Source: an uncultured Saprospiraceae bacterium
GTDB lineage: Bacteria > Bacteroidota > Bacteroidia > Chitinophagales > Saprospiraceae
NCBI GenBank assembly: GCA_938001865.1
Contig: CALLAW010000043.1
Coordinates: forward strand, 33,700 to 97,699
Reading direction: 5' to 3'
Length of the DNA stretch: 64,000 nt
In this document: positions 48,250 to 57,010 of the stretch, piece by piece
How the letters are laid out: each line of letters starts with the position of its first letter
How positions within the stretch are numbered: the stretch's first letter is position 1
Notes under the pieces: model-generated
The model's input: only the letters and a program-made list of their open reading frames with translations
Databases searched by the model: none
What the model was told of the DNA's origin: nothing
Position numbers and translations under genes: made by a program

Positions 48250-49911
48250 ATGAATTTAATCAAATTAACAATTGCTCTAATTTCAATGCCTTTGATTATG
48301 TTAGGTCAGGCACCAGAAAATTGGTTTCACATGGATATCGCAGATGGATATCAAGGAGTCTCAAGTGACAAGGCATACAGCGAACTCCTCAGTGGAAAAT
48401 CATCCCAAACTGTAGTCGTAGCTATTATAGATAGTGGTATGGACTATGATCATGAAGACCTTGCGGACAATATGTGGGTCAATCCTGGTGAGATAGCAGG
48501 TAACGGAATCGACGACGACAAGAATGGCTATATCGATGATATCCATGGATGGAACTTCATCGGCGGGGCTAATGGTAATGTCAATGCGGATACATACGAA
48601 GTGACAAGACTCTACAAAAAGTATAAATACAAATACGAAAATGCTGATCCATCACAATTGTCAAAAAAAGATGCAGTTGAGTACTCTAAGTATAAAATCT
48701 ATGAGAAAGCTGTAAATGCAGAACTCGACAAAGCTAATAATAGACTGGACAGTTACAATGAGCAAAAATCTCAACTCATCGGTGGCATCAATGCGTTAGA
48801 GTCTGCGATGGGAGATGATGCTATCACTCTAGAAAATCTTGCAAAAATCGAAGCAAACACTGACCAATTAGTCATGGGGATGAATATTGTGACTAATGTC
48901 CTCAGCGAGACTGGCGCTATTGAAAGCTTTGGAAGTCTCAGAGACATGATCGACGCTGAGCTCGAAGGTGCTATCTCATACTATCAGGGTGTACTAGATC
49001 ATGCTTATAATATTGACTTCAATCCAAGGACTATCGTCGGTGACGACTATAGCAACTCTAACGAGAGATACTATGGCAACAATGATGTAGAAGGTCCTGA
49101 TGCTCTCCATGGAACTCACGTAGGTGGTATCGTAGGAGCGGTAAGGAACAATGGTATCGGGATGAACGGTGTAGCAGACAACGTCAAATTGATGTCAATC
49201 AGAACCGTACCAAATGGTGACGAAAGAGACAAGGATGTGGCTAATGCAATAAGATATGCAGTAGACAATGGTGCATCTATCGTCAATATGAGTTTTGGTA
49301 AAGGATACTCGTGGGACAAAGGTGTAGTCGATGCCGCAATGCAATATGCTGCAAAGAATGATGTACTCCTAGTACATGCTGCAGGTAATGCAGGCCAAAA
49401 CAATGACATCTCTGACAACTTTCCCAATGATATGGCAAAGAAGAAAAAACTCTTCGGAGCTAAGATCTACAAAAACTGGATCGAAGTAGGAGCATTGAGC
49501 TTCAAGCAAGGTGCCGACTTCCCTGCTACATTCAGTAATTATGGTAAGGCTCAAGTCGATATATTTGCTCCAGGTGTTAGCATCTATGCTACCACTCCTG
49601 GCGATAACTATGCACCACTCCAAGGTACGAGTATGGCATCACCAGTCGTAGCAGGTGTCGCAGCGATGGTAAGATCATACTACCCTTCTCTCTCTGCAAG
49701 ACAAGTAAAGGATCTCTTATTGGCTACTTCAGTCAAGCTAAATGACAAAGTAAATATCCCAGGCAGCGATGGTGATATGGCACCATTCTCATCACTCAGT
49801 GTCACAGGTGGAGTCGTTAATGCTTACAATGCTCTGAAAGCAGCAAGTGCCATCAAAGGAAAAAGAAAGAAAAAATTCTTATCAAACACAAGTTATACTC
49901 CTAAAGTATAA
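48250..49911 (+). CDS. S8 (subtilisin-like) secreted serine protease with large insert
   Basis: 553 residues with a signal peptide ending near MLGQ. The catalytic triad is Asp61 (AIIDSGMDYDHEDL), His287 (HGTHVGGI) and Ser461 (GTSMASPVVAG), with oxyanion Asn380 (HAAGNAG). Asp and His are 226 residues apart, against about 30-40 in subtilisin. The insert (about 105-270) is helical and charged, with coiled-coil-like stretches. There is no T9SS domain, and the C-terminus is a lysine-rich KGKRKKK tail. It probably acts in the periplasm or is released. Single gene, with its own promoter and terminator. Confidence 0.93.
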   Translation: MNLIKLTIALISMPLIMLGQAPENWFHMDIADGYQGVSSDKAYSELLSGKSSQTVVVAIIDSGMDYDHEDLADNMWVNPGEIAGNGIDDDKNGYIDDIHGWNFIGGANGNVNADTYEVTRLYKKYKYKYENADPSQLSKKDAVEYSKYKIYEKAVNAELDKANNRLDSYNEQKSQLIGGINALESAMGDDAITLENLAKIEANTDQLVMGMNIVTNVLSETGAIESFGSLRDMIDAELEGAISYYQGVLDHAYNIDFNPRTIVGDDYSNSNERYYGNNDVEGPDALHGTHVGGIVGAVRNNGIGMNGVADNVKLMSIRTVPNGDERDKDVANAIRYAVDNGASIVNMSFGKGYSWDKGVVDAAMQYAAKNDVLLVHAAGNAGQNNDISDNFPNDMAKKKKLFGAKIYKNWIEVGALSFKQGADFPATFSNYGKAQVDIFAPGVSIYATTPGDNYAPLQGTSMASPVVAGVAAMVRSYYPSLSARQVKDLLLATSVKLNDKVNIPGSDGDMAPFSSLSVTGGVVNAYNALKAASAIKGKRKKKFLSNTSYTPKV

Positions 49912-49938
49912 AAGAGAATTTCATACTTTCTAAAATAT

Positions 49939-49975
49939 AAAAAGGAGACTATCTTACCAGGTAGTCTCCTTTTTA
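49939..49975. terminator. Bidirectional intrinsic terminator
   Basis: AAAAAGGAGACTA pairs perfectly with TAGTCTCCTTTTT around a 10-base loop. It serves the S8 protease gene (rightward) and yajC (leftward). Confidence 0.88.
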
Positions 49976-50005
49976 TATTTATTATCTGTAACAAGCATCT
50001 TCCTC

Positions 50006-50320
50006 TTAAGCCTTAGACTTCTGCCGGAGGTCTGTCAACTCTTTAGAGATAGATGATCTCATAAATGTGATTGTATTGTTATTAGACACGATAACAGACA
50101 CCGAATCGTCTGTCAACTTGCTAATCTTACCAATAATACCGCTCGTAGTAACGATTTCTTGACCAGGCTTAAGCTCAGTCTGGAAAGATTCTTGTTCTTT
50201 TCGTCTTTGATTTTGTGGTCTTAAGAAGAAAACATACATCACTGCTACCATGGCAAGAGGAAAGATATAGCTAAGTATACCACCCGAACCTGAAGCTGAT
50301 TGTAGAAAAATAGTTAACAT
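50006..50320 (-). CDS. yajC: Preprotein translocase subunit YajC
   Basis: 104 residues. A single N-terminal membrane helix (about 14-32: ILSYIFPLAMVAVMYVFFL) is followed by the YajC hallmark RPQNQRRKEQESF and a small SH3-like domain (LKPGQEIVTTSGIIGKI). It associates with SecDF at the inner membrane. It converges on the protease gene across the shared terminator. Confidence 0.95.
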   Translation of the reverse strand: MLTIFLQSASGSGGILSYIFPLAMVAVMYVFFLRPQNQRRKEQESFQTELKPGQEIVTTSGIIGKISKLTDDSVSVIVSNNNTITFMRSSISKELTDLRQKSKA

Positions 50321-50418
50321 TCGTTGTTGGTTTAGTGTTATTATTAATTTTACACCAAAGATAATCGGGAAATTTTAAAATCATCAAATACACGATTGAA
50401 GATAGCATAGAGCAAAGT

Positions 50419-50952
50419 ATGGATAGAGACAATCAACACTATTACCTTGTGGGAATGCCAGGAATAGGGAAATCACACTATCTCGAGCAGCTCAGGCACA
50501 TTACTGGTATGACATGTATTGATCTCGATCTAAGCATTACTGACAAATATCAATTGACTATTCCCCAAATTATTAATCGCAAAGGAATTGAAATATTTAG
50601 ACTCTATGAGGCTATTACACTCAGAGAGACCCATAATCAGGACAATAACTCAATCCTTGCATGTGGTGGAGGTACTCCATGCTTTCATGATAACATGGAG
50701 TGGATTAATCGCAATGGAATCTCCATCTACTTGCACGGAACGCCAGCTTATCTTAAGCATAACTACCGCCAATACAATCTTAATCGTCCACTACTTGGCA
50801 AAGGTGATCTAGAGGAATATATCGACAACCTCTACATCAACAGAATAGAGTATTACAAACAAGCACATCATACAATAGATGTAGGTTCAGATCCTCTAAA
50901 TGTAGCGAATAATATCAGTGATCTCATTGATCAGCATAAGTCTGTCAGTTGA
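50419..50952 (+). CDS. aroK: Shikimate kinase
   Basis: 177 residues. The Walker A variant is GMPGIGKSHYL, and the shikimate-binding acidic pair lies in IDLDLSI. The motif IINRKGIEIFRLYEAITLRE corresponds to the family's GE-xxFR-xxE. Catalytic ACGGGT and the lid (LNRPLL) are present. It phosphorylates shikimate in aromatic amino-acid synthesis. GMPGIGKS in place of GxxGxGKS/T remains a valid P-loop. Confidence 0.93.
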   Translation: MDRDNQHYYLVGMPGIGKSHYLEQLRHITGMTCIDLDLSITDKYQLTIPQIINRKGIEIFRLYEAITLRETHNQDNNSILACGGGTPCFHDNMEWINRNGISIYLHGTPAYLKHNYRQYNLNRPLLGKGDLEEYIDNLYINRIEYYKQAHHTIDVGSDPLNVANNISDLIDQHKSVS

Positions 50953-50996
50953 CGGAAATAGGACTGCCTAAGAGTACGTTTGTTGTAGATAAATGA

Positions 50997-51004
50997 TACA
51001 TTTG
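50997..51004 (+). promoter_or_regulatory. Promoter -7 box of trxB
   Basis: TACATTTG fits TAnnTTTG, about 40 bases before the ATG. A second match, TACGTTTG at 50975-50982, lies just upstream, so there may be two starts. Confidence 0.5.
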
Positions 51005-51044
51005 TAAATTCTAAATAAATCCATAACATCAAGTAATTAGAGTA

Positions 51045-51983
51045 ATGAGCAAAACTATCCACAATTGTGTAATTATAGGGTCAGGACCAGCTGGTTATAC
51101 AGCTGCGATATACGCTGCAAGAGCTAATATGAACCCAGTAGTCTATACTGGCAAAGAACCTGGTGGTCAGCTTATGATCACCAATGACGTAGAGAACTAT
51201 CCTGGGTATCCCGATGGTATTATGGGTCCAGAGATGATGCAAGACTTCAGAAAGCAAGCCGAAAGATTTGGAACTACTGTGGTCAACGAAATGATCGAGA
51301 AAGTAGACTTCAGTGGACCAGTCAAAAAAATCTGGAGTGAAACAGGAGAGGAAATCCATGCCCACTCTATTGTAATCTCTACAGGCGCTAGTGCTAAATG
51401 GCTAGGATTACCCTCTGAGAAGAGATTAATGAACCAAGGTGTGTCGGCATGTGCCGTATGTGATGGATTCTTCTTCCGAGGTAAAGATGTAACAGTAGTA
51501 GGAGGTGGTGATACAGCCGCAGAAGAAGCCACTTATCTCGCTAAGCTCTGCCCCACAGTCCACCTTCTAGTCCGAAGAGACGAGATGAGAGCATCCAAGA
51601 TCATGCAAGAGAGAGTACTCAAAACAAAAAATCTTATCGTACACTGGAACACCGAGACAGTAGAGATTAACGGAGAGGAGTTTGTCGAGTCCGTCACGGT
51701 AAAGAATAATAAATCTGGAGAAGTATCAGAAATACCAACATCAGCTTTCTTTGTTGCCATTGGTCATAAGCCAAATACTACCATCTTCGAAGGAGTCCTC
51801 GATATGGACGACAACGGATATTTAATTACAAAACCTGGGACATCTTATACCAATATTGAAGGAGTATTCGCATCTGGTGATGCTCAAGATCATGTATATC
51901 GCCAAGCAGTAACAGCTGCAGGTACTGGGTGTATGGCTGCTCTAGATGCAGAAAGATTCCTAGCAGCTAAAGAAATAATCTAA
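51045..51983 (+). CDS. trxB: Thioredoxin-disulfide reductase
   Basis: 312 residues. FAD motif IIGSGPAGYTAAIYAAR, redox-active CAVC in ACAVCDGFFF, and NADPH motif VVGGGDTAAEEATYL are in the standard TrxR order. The second FAD motif is GVFASGDAQDHVYRQ. It reduces thioredoxin with NADPH. The class II aldolase gene follows after 41 bases on the same strand. Confidence 0.97.
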   Translation: MSKTIHNCVIIGSGPAGYTAAIYAARANMNPVVYTGKEPGGQLMITNDVENYPGYPDGIMGPEMMQDFRKQAERFGTTVVNEMIEKVDFSGPVKKIWSETGEEIHAHSIVISTGASAKWLGLPSEKRLMNQGVSACAVCDGFFFRGKDVTVVGGGDTAAEEATYLAKLCPTVHLLVRRDEMRASKIMQERVLKTKNLIVHWNTETVEINGEEFVESVTVKNNKSGEVSEIPTSAFFVAIGHKPNTTIFEGVLDMDDNGYLITKPGTSYTNIEGVFASGDAQDHVYRQAVTAAGTGCMAALDAERFLAAKEII

Positions 51984-52024
51984 GAGAAGAGCATCATAAC
52001 AACTAATAAAAAACAAAAGTACAA

Positions 52025-53095
52025 ATGGCTAAATTCAATAAAGGAGTAGTGTACGGACAAGAGCTCAAAGATCTCTTTGACTATGCTAATGACAACAACT
52101 TTGCGATACCTGCTGTCAATTGCGTGGGTACCAATAGTGTCAATGCAGCATTAGAGACCGCTGCAAAAGTCAATTCTCCTATCATCATACAGTTCAGTAA
52201 TGGTGGATGCTCTTTCTTTTCTGGTAAAGGACTCAAAGGAGAGGGACAATCTAATCAAGTACTCGGAGGTATCTCAGGAGCCCTCCATGTACATAACGTA
52301 GCCGAGGCTTACGGTGTATCAGTAATACTACATACAGATCACTGTGCTAAGAAGCTCTTGCCATGGATAGATGGTCTCCTAGATGCTGGAGAGAACTACA
52401 ATGCAGCATTTGGCAAGCCCCTTTACTCCTCACACATGCTCGATCTCTCTGAAGAGTCAATCGAAGAAAATCTCGAAATCTGCCACCAATACTATCAAAG
52501 AATGCATAAAATGCAAATGATGATAGAGCTCGAACTCGGAATCACGGGTGGAGAAGAAGATGGAGTAGATAATACGGATGTAGATACGAGCAAGCTCTAT
52601 ACACAACCAGAAGAAGTAGCTCAAGCTTACGAAAAAATGAAAACAATCGGTGATGCTTTCACTATTGCAGCTGCATTTGGTAATGTACATGGAGTCTATA
52701 AGCCAGGTAATGTAGTACTCACTCCAAAAATCTTACTGAATAGTCAAAAACATATTCAAGAAAAATACAAAACTGCATCTGACAATCCAGTCAATTTTGT
52801 ATTCCATGGTGGGTCTGGATGTAGTACTGAAGAGATCAGAGAAGCGATCAACTATGGTGCAATCAAGATGAATATAGACACCGATCTCCAATGGGCATTT
52901 TGGGAAGGGGTAAGAGACTATTATGAACCAAAGGTCGGGTACATGCAGACTCAAATCGGCAATCCAGAAGGGGACGATCTCCCTAACAAAAAGATGTATG
53001 ATCCACGTAAGTGGCTAAGACACGGCGAGATGAGTTTTGTGAATAGACTAGAAAGAGCATTTAATGACCTCAACTGTATCGACAAGCAAGTATAG
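52025..53095 (+). CDS. fbaA: Class II fructose-bisphosphate aldolase
   Basis: 356 residues, the length of class IIa enzymes. The zinc and catalytic region LHTDHCAKKLLPW is present, as are ELGITGGEEDGV, GNVHGVYKPGN, FHGGSGC and the phosphate-binding MNIDTDLQWAFWEGV. It cleaves fructose 1,6-bisphosphate in glycolysis or joins the trioses in gluconeogenesis, using Zn2+. Confidence 0.97.
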   Translation: MAKFNKGVVYGQELKDLFDYANDNNFAIPAVNCVGTNSVNAALETAAKVNSPIIIQFSNGGCSFFSGKGLKGEGQSNQVLGGISGALHVHNVAEAYGVSVILHTDHCAKKLLPWIDGLLDAGENYNAAFGKPLYSSHMLDLSEESIEENLEICHQYYQRMHKMQMMIELELGITGGEEDGVDNTDVDTSKLYTQPEEVAQAYEKMKTIGDAFTIAAAFGNVHGVYKPGNVVLTPKILLNSQKHIQEKYKTASDNPVNFVFHGGSGCSTEEIREAINYGAIKMNIDTDLQWAFWEGVRDYYEPKVGYMQTQIGNPEGDDLPNKKMYDPRKWLRHGEMSFVNRLERAFNDLNCIDKQV

Positions 53096-53120
53096 GCGAG
53101 CACCCGAGTGCAAGCAATAT

Positions 53121-53168
53121 CAGTAATAAGAAAGAGGAGTATAATTATACTCCTCTTTCTTATTACTG
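53121..53168. terminator. 48-base perfect palindromic terminator
   Basis: The arms (CAGTAATAAGAAAGAGGAGT then ATAA, and the exact complement) form a 24-bp stem with no unpaired loop base in the DNA. It lies between the convergent aldolase and glycosyltransferase genes and can serve both. T-rich segments are within the stem. Confidence 0.8.
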
Positions 53169-53231
53169 CTTAGATCTATAGCAGAGTGCAACAGGCTATG
53201 ACACTCTGTGCTATCCATACACTCTCATAGA

Positions 53232-54281
53232 TTATAATCCAAGCATCAATCGATCAACTAGACGCTGTGCTACATGATGATGTGAATATCCATCTTGGAT
53301 TACTCGCAGTCCCGTCTTACCAATACGAGATCGATAATCGCTATTGCCCAATAATTGCTTGATCGCATCAGCCAAATCCTCTGGGCTATTACTCACCATA
53401 TGGATAGACTGCTCATCAAACACCTCTCTAATGCCTGGGGTATCCTTGGTGATTATAGCCTTACCAAGTGCTGCATAGTGATAGATCTTATTCGGAACCA
53501 CAGCATTAGCCTTACCAGATGATCCAAATATCCCTAGACAGATATCAAACTCTGATATTGAATCTCGTAGACTCTCTTGTTGCATCCAACCCATAAGGCT
53601 CACATTCCTTAATTGATGCTTCTTGACGTATCGTATTGCATCCTTATATTGATATCCTGAGCCTATCAATCTGAATTCAATTTCCTTATTGGATCGCAAT
53701 ATCTTGGCTGCCTTCAAGATTACAGAGGTGCCTTGGAGAGGCACAAATGAACCATAAAACCCTACAACATACTTACGGTCTCCACGAGAGTGTTGAGATG
53801 ACTGTCTGCCATTTGCCATGAGTGGCTTCCAATCATCAATATTGACCCCTACAGGGATTGTAACGCTACGACGGGGTGGTATTCTAAATGTTTTGTGATA
53901 GTACCTACGGTGGCATTCAGTATCTGCAATCAATAGATCAGCCCGACGAAATGCCCTGAAGTCTATAAGATATTTTAATGCCTTGTAATATTGACGATAA
54001 TCTATAACTTTCGTCGAAAACTTACTAATCAAAGGATCAAAGATAACTGGTACTTGACTCCACCGCTTGACGTAGACCATATCAGTGTGCCTAAATGCCG
54101 GGACTAACACGTAGTCAAAGTCTTGGCTAAGTTGACTGAGTTCTTTACCCTCTTTTCTCGATTTAGTCTGGAGTGGGTGTAGAGAGAGCTGGACTTGTCT
54201 ATTGGCCTTGAGACCAGCGAGGAGCACTGCAGTCCTATTATATTGGAAGTTATCCTTACCTACTACAAGTAGACGTATCAT
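53232..54281 (-). CDS. Glycosyltransferase, GT4-like (GT-B fold)
   Basis: 349 residues from the ATG of MIRLLVVGKDNFQYNRTAVL; a GTG 15 bases upstream would add five residues. The N-terminal Rossmann half is followed by a C-terminal half with KYVVGFYGSFVPLQGTSVIL, RLIGSGYQYKDAIRYVK, VSLMGWMQQESLRDSI and the donor-binding NKIYHYAALGKAIITKDTPG with GIREV. It transfers a sugar from a nucleotide donor, probably for surface polysaccharide. It is alone, without other glycan genes nearby. Confidence 0.9.
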   Translation of the reverse strand: MIRLLVVGKDNFQYNRTAVLLAGLKANRQVQLSLHPLQTKSRKEGKELSQLSQDFDYVLVPAFRHTDMVYVKRWSQVPVIFDPLISKFSTKVIDYRQYYKALKYLIDFRAFRRADLLIADTECHRRYYHKTFRIPPRRSVTIPVGVNIDDWKPLMANGRQSSQHSRGDRKYVVGFYGSFVPLQGTSVILKAAKILRSNKEIEFRLIGSGYQYKDAIRYVKKHQLRNVSLMGWMQQESLRDSISEFDICLGIFGSSGKANAVVPNKIYHYAALGKAIITKDTPGIREVFDEQSIHMVSNSPEDLADAIKQLLGNSDYRSRIGKTGLRVIQDGYSHHHVAQRLVDRLMLGL

Positions 54282-54413
54282 AGGGTATATTGGCACTATT
54301 TCACACTAATGCGCCTTTAATGTTAAAGATGTAAATGAAGTCTCATCTTTCAATAATAAAATAGAGATCGCAATTGAACTTTCCAAGTAAGACCACTACA
54401 GCCCAAGACTTCA

Positions 54414-56837
54414 CTAATACTTAATCACTTTCTCGACTACGACACTCCCGTCTACTACCATAGAGACTAGGTAAGTTCCAGGGACGAGCTGTGACATATC
54501 CACATAGATACCATCTTTCTCGACTCTAGACTGGAGGAGCTGTACCTTACCATCTATCGAATAGAGAGTTATCTGCTCTACTTCGCCATTGGATGTAATC
54601 TTTATCTTATCTATAGTCGGATTTGGACTTACTGAGATATTGATTTCTTCTATTGTGATAAGTGGATCATGTTGATCCCGTGAGATTCTCAATGTAGATT
54701 CTGAGTATGCATTAGGTAAGCTATACTTACTTCCTTTGCTGTCAAGCATCACACCCTGTGAGAATACTACAGGGAATGTAAAAAAGTCATCCGTTAATCT
54801 CAATCCACAGACCTCGTCTTCTACAATAAATCCTAACTCTGCTATGATACCTGCACCTGCACTACCTCCACCTCCGATATGTGAGATGGCTACATCGATG
54901 CTGCCTGCAACCGATTGATTGAAATAACTCTTAGTAGGTTTGCCATATCCTGCCCATGACTCATCATAGAATTTGAGATATACAGATGATGAATCTATCA
55001 ATGCTGGATCTATAGAAAAATTGAAACTCAATCCTGAAAAATCAAGCACCGGACTATCAGAATCTCCGAGTTCAATATAGAATATAACCATATCACCACT
55101 ATCGACATCTGACTCATTAGGAGTAAGTATTACTGGTGTAGAGAGGAGATTATACGACTGTTGAGGTAGAAGATCATGAATCTTCCCATATTGTGTATTG
55201 ATAGCATCAAAGTCATCTCTATCTACATAACCATCACCATTCGTATCACTATGACCGAGATCACGATCACTGCCATGTTGGTAATACTTCCAATCTTCTG
55301 TCTCTTGTGCTGACCATGTGCCAGTTGACTCTCTAGTTGACCCTGACTCTCCTATATTGTAGGCAAGCTCCATGACATCAAGTGTATTGACTACACCATC
55401 TTGATTGACATCACCTTCCCAGATGCAATCAGTAAGGCAAGCACATGTTTCTGTGTTGTTTTGATAGTTGGTTACGTGGATCTTTACAATTTCGCAATAC
55501 GTATCAGTGGTGCAGTACTCTACTTCAAAGAAATCAACTCCAGCATTTCCAGAAGGGTCATAGATGATACTCTGCAATACGCTTGTGCTGTCACACTCTC
55601 CGATGTACTGGTCGTCAACGATAGTAACATTACCTAGAGATGGAGGTGTTATCAGCGATATCGTATAGTCGGTAAGAGGTGTCTGATGTATGATTGACAA
55701 CTCAGTTTGGTAGCCTGTCTGCAATGAGTACTCTACCCCATTGACATTTGGTGAGTAATGATCTACATGTATTACAATATTGCCTTCGATGAAGAGGAAA
55801 CCATTGAATACTTTGTAGTAGAAGAGTTGATCACCGCTAAAGTTAACATCTGGAGAATACTCAAATACTCCTCCACCTAAGTAATCCAATTGATTGCTAT
55901 ATTCGATGATAGGGAGGAAATCTAGTAGATCATTGTCTAATACATTGAAGGTAATTGATCCACCAGGGGCTACGAACACTTCGTCATCTCTCACAAATTG
56001 TACATCCAGTGATTGATCATAGACATCAGTGTGAACTGTAACGGTATTGCCATTTACTGCAAAGGTCATTGAGTCTGACCCAACGTAATCAGAAACTGGT
56101 GTGTACCTCCAACAATTATTGAACAGCTCAGTGACTTCACCATTTTGAGGATCAACTGTTACATTATAACTTGACGATAAGAAGATGTCAATATATTCCT
56201 TATTGTGTAAGGAAAGGTTTAAATCGTTGTCAGTTTGGTCTGAGATGAGTACAACCAATGCTTCATTCGTCGTACCTAGATCGTCTATCGCAAGATATGT
56301 AATGTAAGCTTCTTTGCTCGTGTCATCTATTGTGACAGATAGACTTACGGAATCAATAATTTCTGCTGTACAATTTTCTGTGTATGCGATGTGATCCAAC
56401 TCCACAGCACCATCCGAAGACGAATCATTATAGAGTGGGTAGATTACTCCGCTCCCATCATCAAGAACGATAACGTCATCCTGAGCAGTGAGCTCAGATG
56501 GATATACTCTGAATTGGAGAGTTGAATAGAACGGATATGGTATACCAGGGATATCTCCTATTGCAGAGTATTCAATTTCTAACTCAGTCTCTCCCGTTAC
56601 GCCACTTTCAAATCGTATTTGGAGTTCGTAGCTATTATTCCCTAACTCTTCGATACTCAGTGAGTCTACTGCGAGATCAGAAGTATTAACGTTGATGGGT
56701 GTAGTTCCTAAAGAATAGAGGGGGATTTTGTAGAGAGAGTCAGCTTTGATTTCATAAGCAGAAAACTCAGGGTTACTCTGTGCTGAAGCACAAAGAAACG
56801 TGAAGAGTACCATAAGGGTGCTTAGTATTCTGATCAT
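54414..56837 (-). CDS. Secreted protein with dockerin-like domain and T9SS sorting domain
   Basis: 807 residues. The signal peptide ends LCASAQ. Residues about 20-460 are beta-rich cadherin/Ig-like repeats (TAQDDVIVLDDGSGVIYPLY, FVAPGGSITFNVLDNDLL). At about 470-545 two calcium loops form a dockerin type I-like unit (GDVNQDGVVNTLDVMELA, DTNGDGYVDRDDFDAI). A cohesin-like segment may follow (about 560-690). The T9SS domain covers the last 75 residues or so (SVSPNPTIDKIKITS to VVEKVIKY). It is probably a surface adhesion or scaffold protein. Partner unknown. Confidence 0.87.
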   Translation of the reverse strand: MIRILSTLMVLFTFLCASAQSNPEFSAYEIKADSLYKIPLYSLGTTPINVNTSDLAVDSLSIEELGNNSYELQIRFESGVTGETELEIEYSAIGDIPGIPYPFYSTLQFRVYPSELTAQDDVIVLDDGSGVIYPLYNDSSSDGAVELDHIAYTENCTAEIIDSVSLSVTIDDTSKEAYITYLAIDDLGTTNEALVVLISDQTDNDLNLSLHNKEYIDIFLSSSYNVTVDPQNGEVTELFNNCWRYTPVSDYVGSDSMTFAVNGNTVTVHTDVYDQSLDVQFVRDDEVFVAPGGSITFNVLDNDLLDFLPIIEYSNQLDYLGGGVFEYSPDVNFSGDQLFYYKVFNGFLFIEGNIVIHVDHYSPNVNGVEYSLQTGYQTELSIIHQTPLTDYTISLITPPSLGNVTIVDDQYIGECDSTSVLQSIIYDPSGNAGVDFFEVEYCTTDTYCEIVKIHVTNYQNNTETCACLTDCIWEGDVNQDGVVNTLDVMELAYNIGESGSTRESTGTWSAQETEDWKYYQHGSDRDLGHSDTNGDGYVDRDDFDAINTQYGKIHDLLPQQSYNLLSTPVILTPNESDVDSGDMVIFYIELGDSDSPVLDFSGLSFNFSIDPALIDSSSVYLKFYDESWAGYGKPTKSYFNQSVAGSIDVAISHIGGGGSAGAGIIAELGFIVEDEVCGLRLTDDFFTFPVVFSQGVMLDSKGSKYSLPNAYSESTLRISRDQHDPLITIEEINISVSPNPTIDKIKITSNGEVEQITLYSIDGKVQLLQSRVEKDGIYVDMSQLVPGTYLVSMVVDGSVVVEKVIKY

Positions 56838-56980
56838 TTCTACGATTTACGCCATAAATTTAACCAATTAAACTGACATAATTTACAAATTAAAATTCTT
56901 TTAATATAATTTTTATAAATTTACAAAATACTATCTCCCAATTTCTTACATAATAATCAGTATATCAGAAAGTTACAAAT

Positions 56981-57010
56981 AAAGAGATAATTTAATTTCT
57001 ATATCTCTTT
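56981..57010. repeat. Inverted repeat ending at the start codon of the next gene
   Basis: AAAGAGATA and TATCTCTTT are separated by 12 bases. The right arm runs into the first base of the TTG start. An mRNA hairpin here would hide the start. It could also be a DNA operator. Confidence 0.5.
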
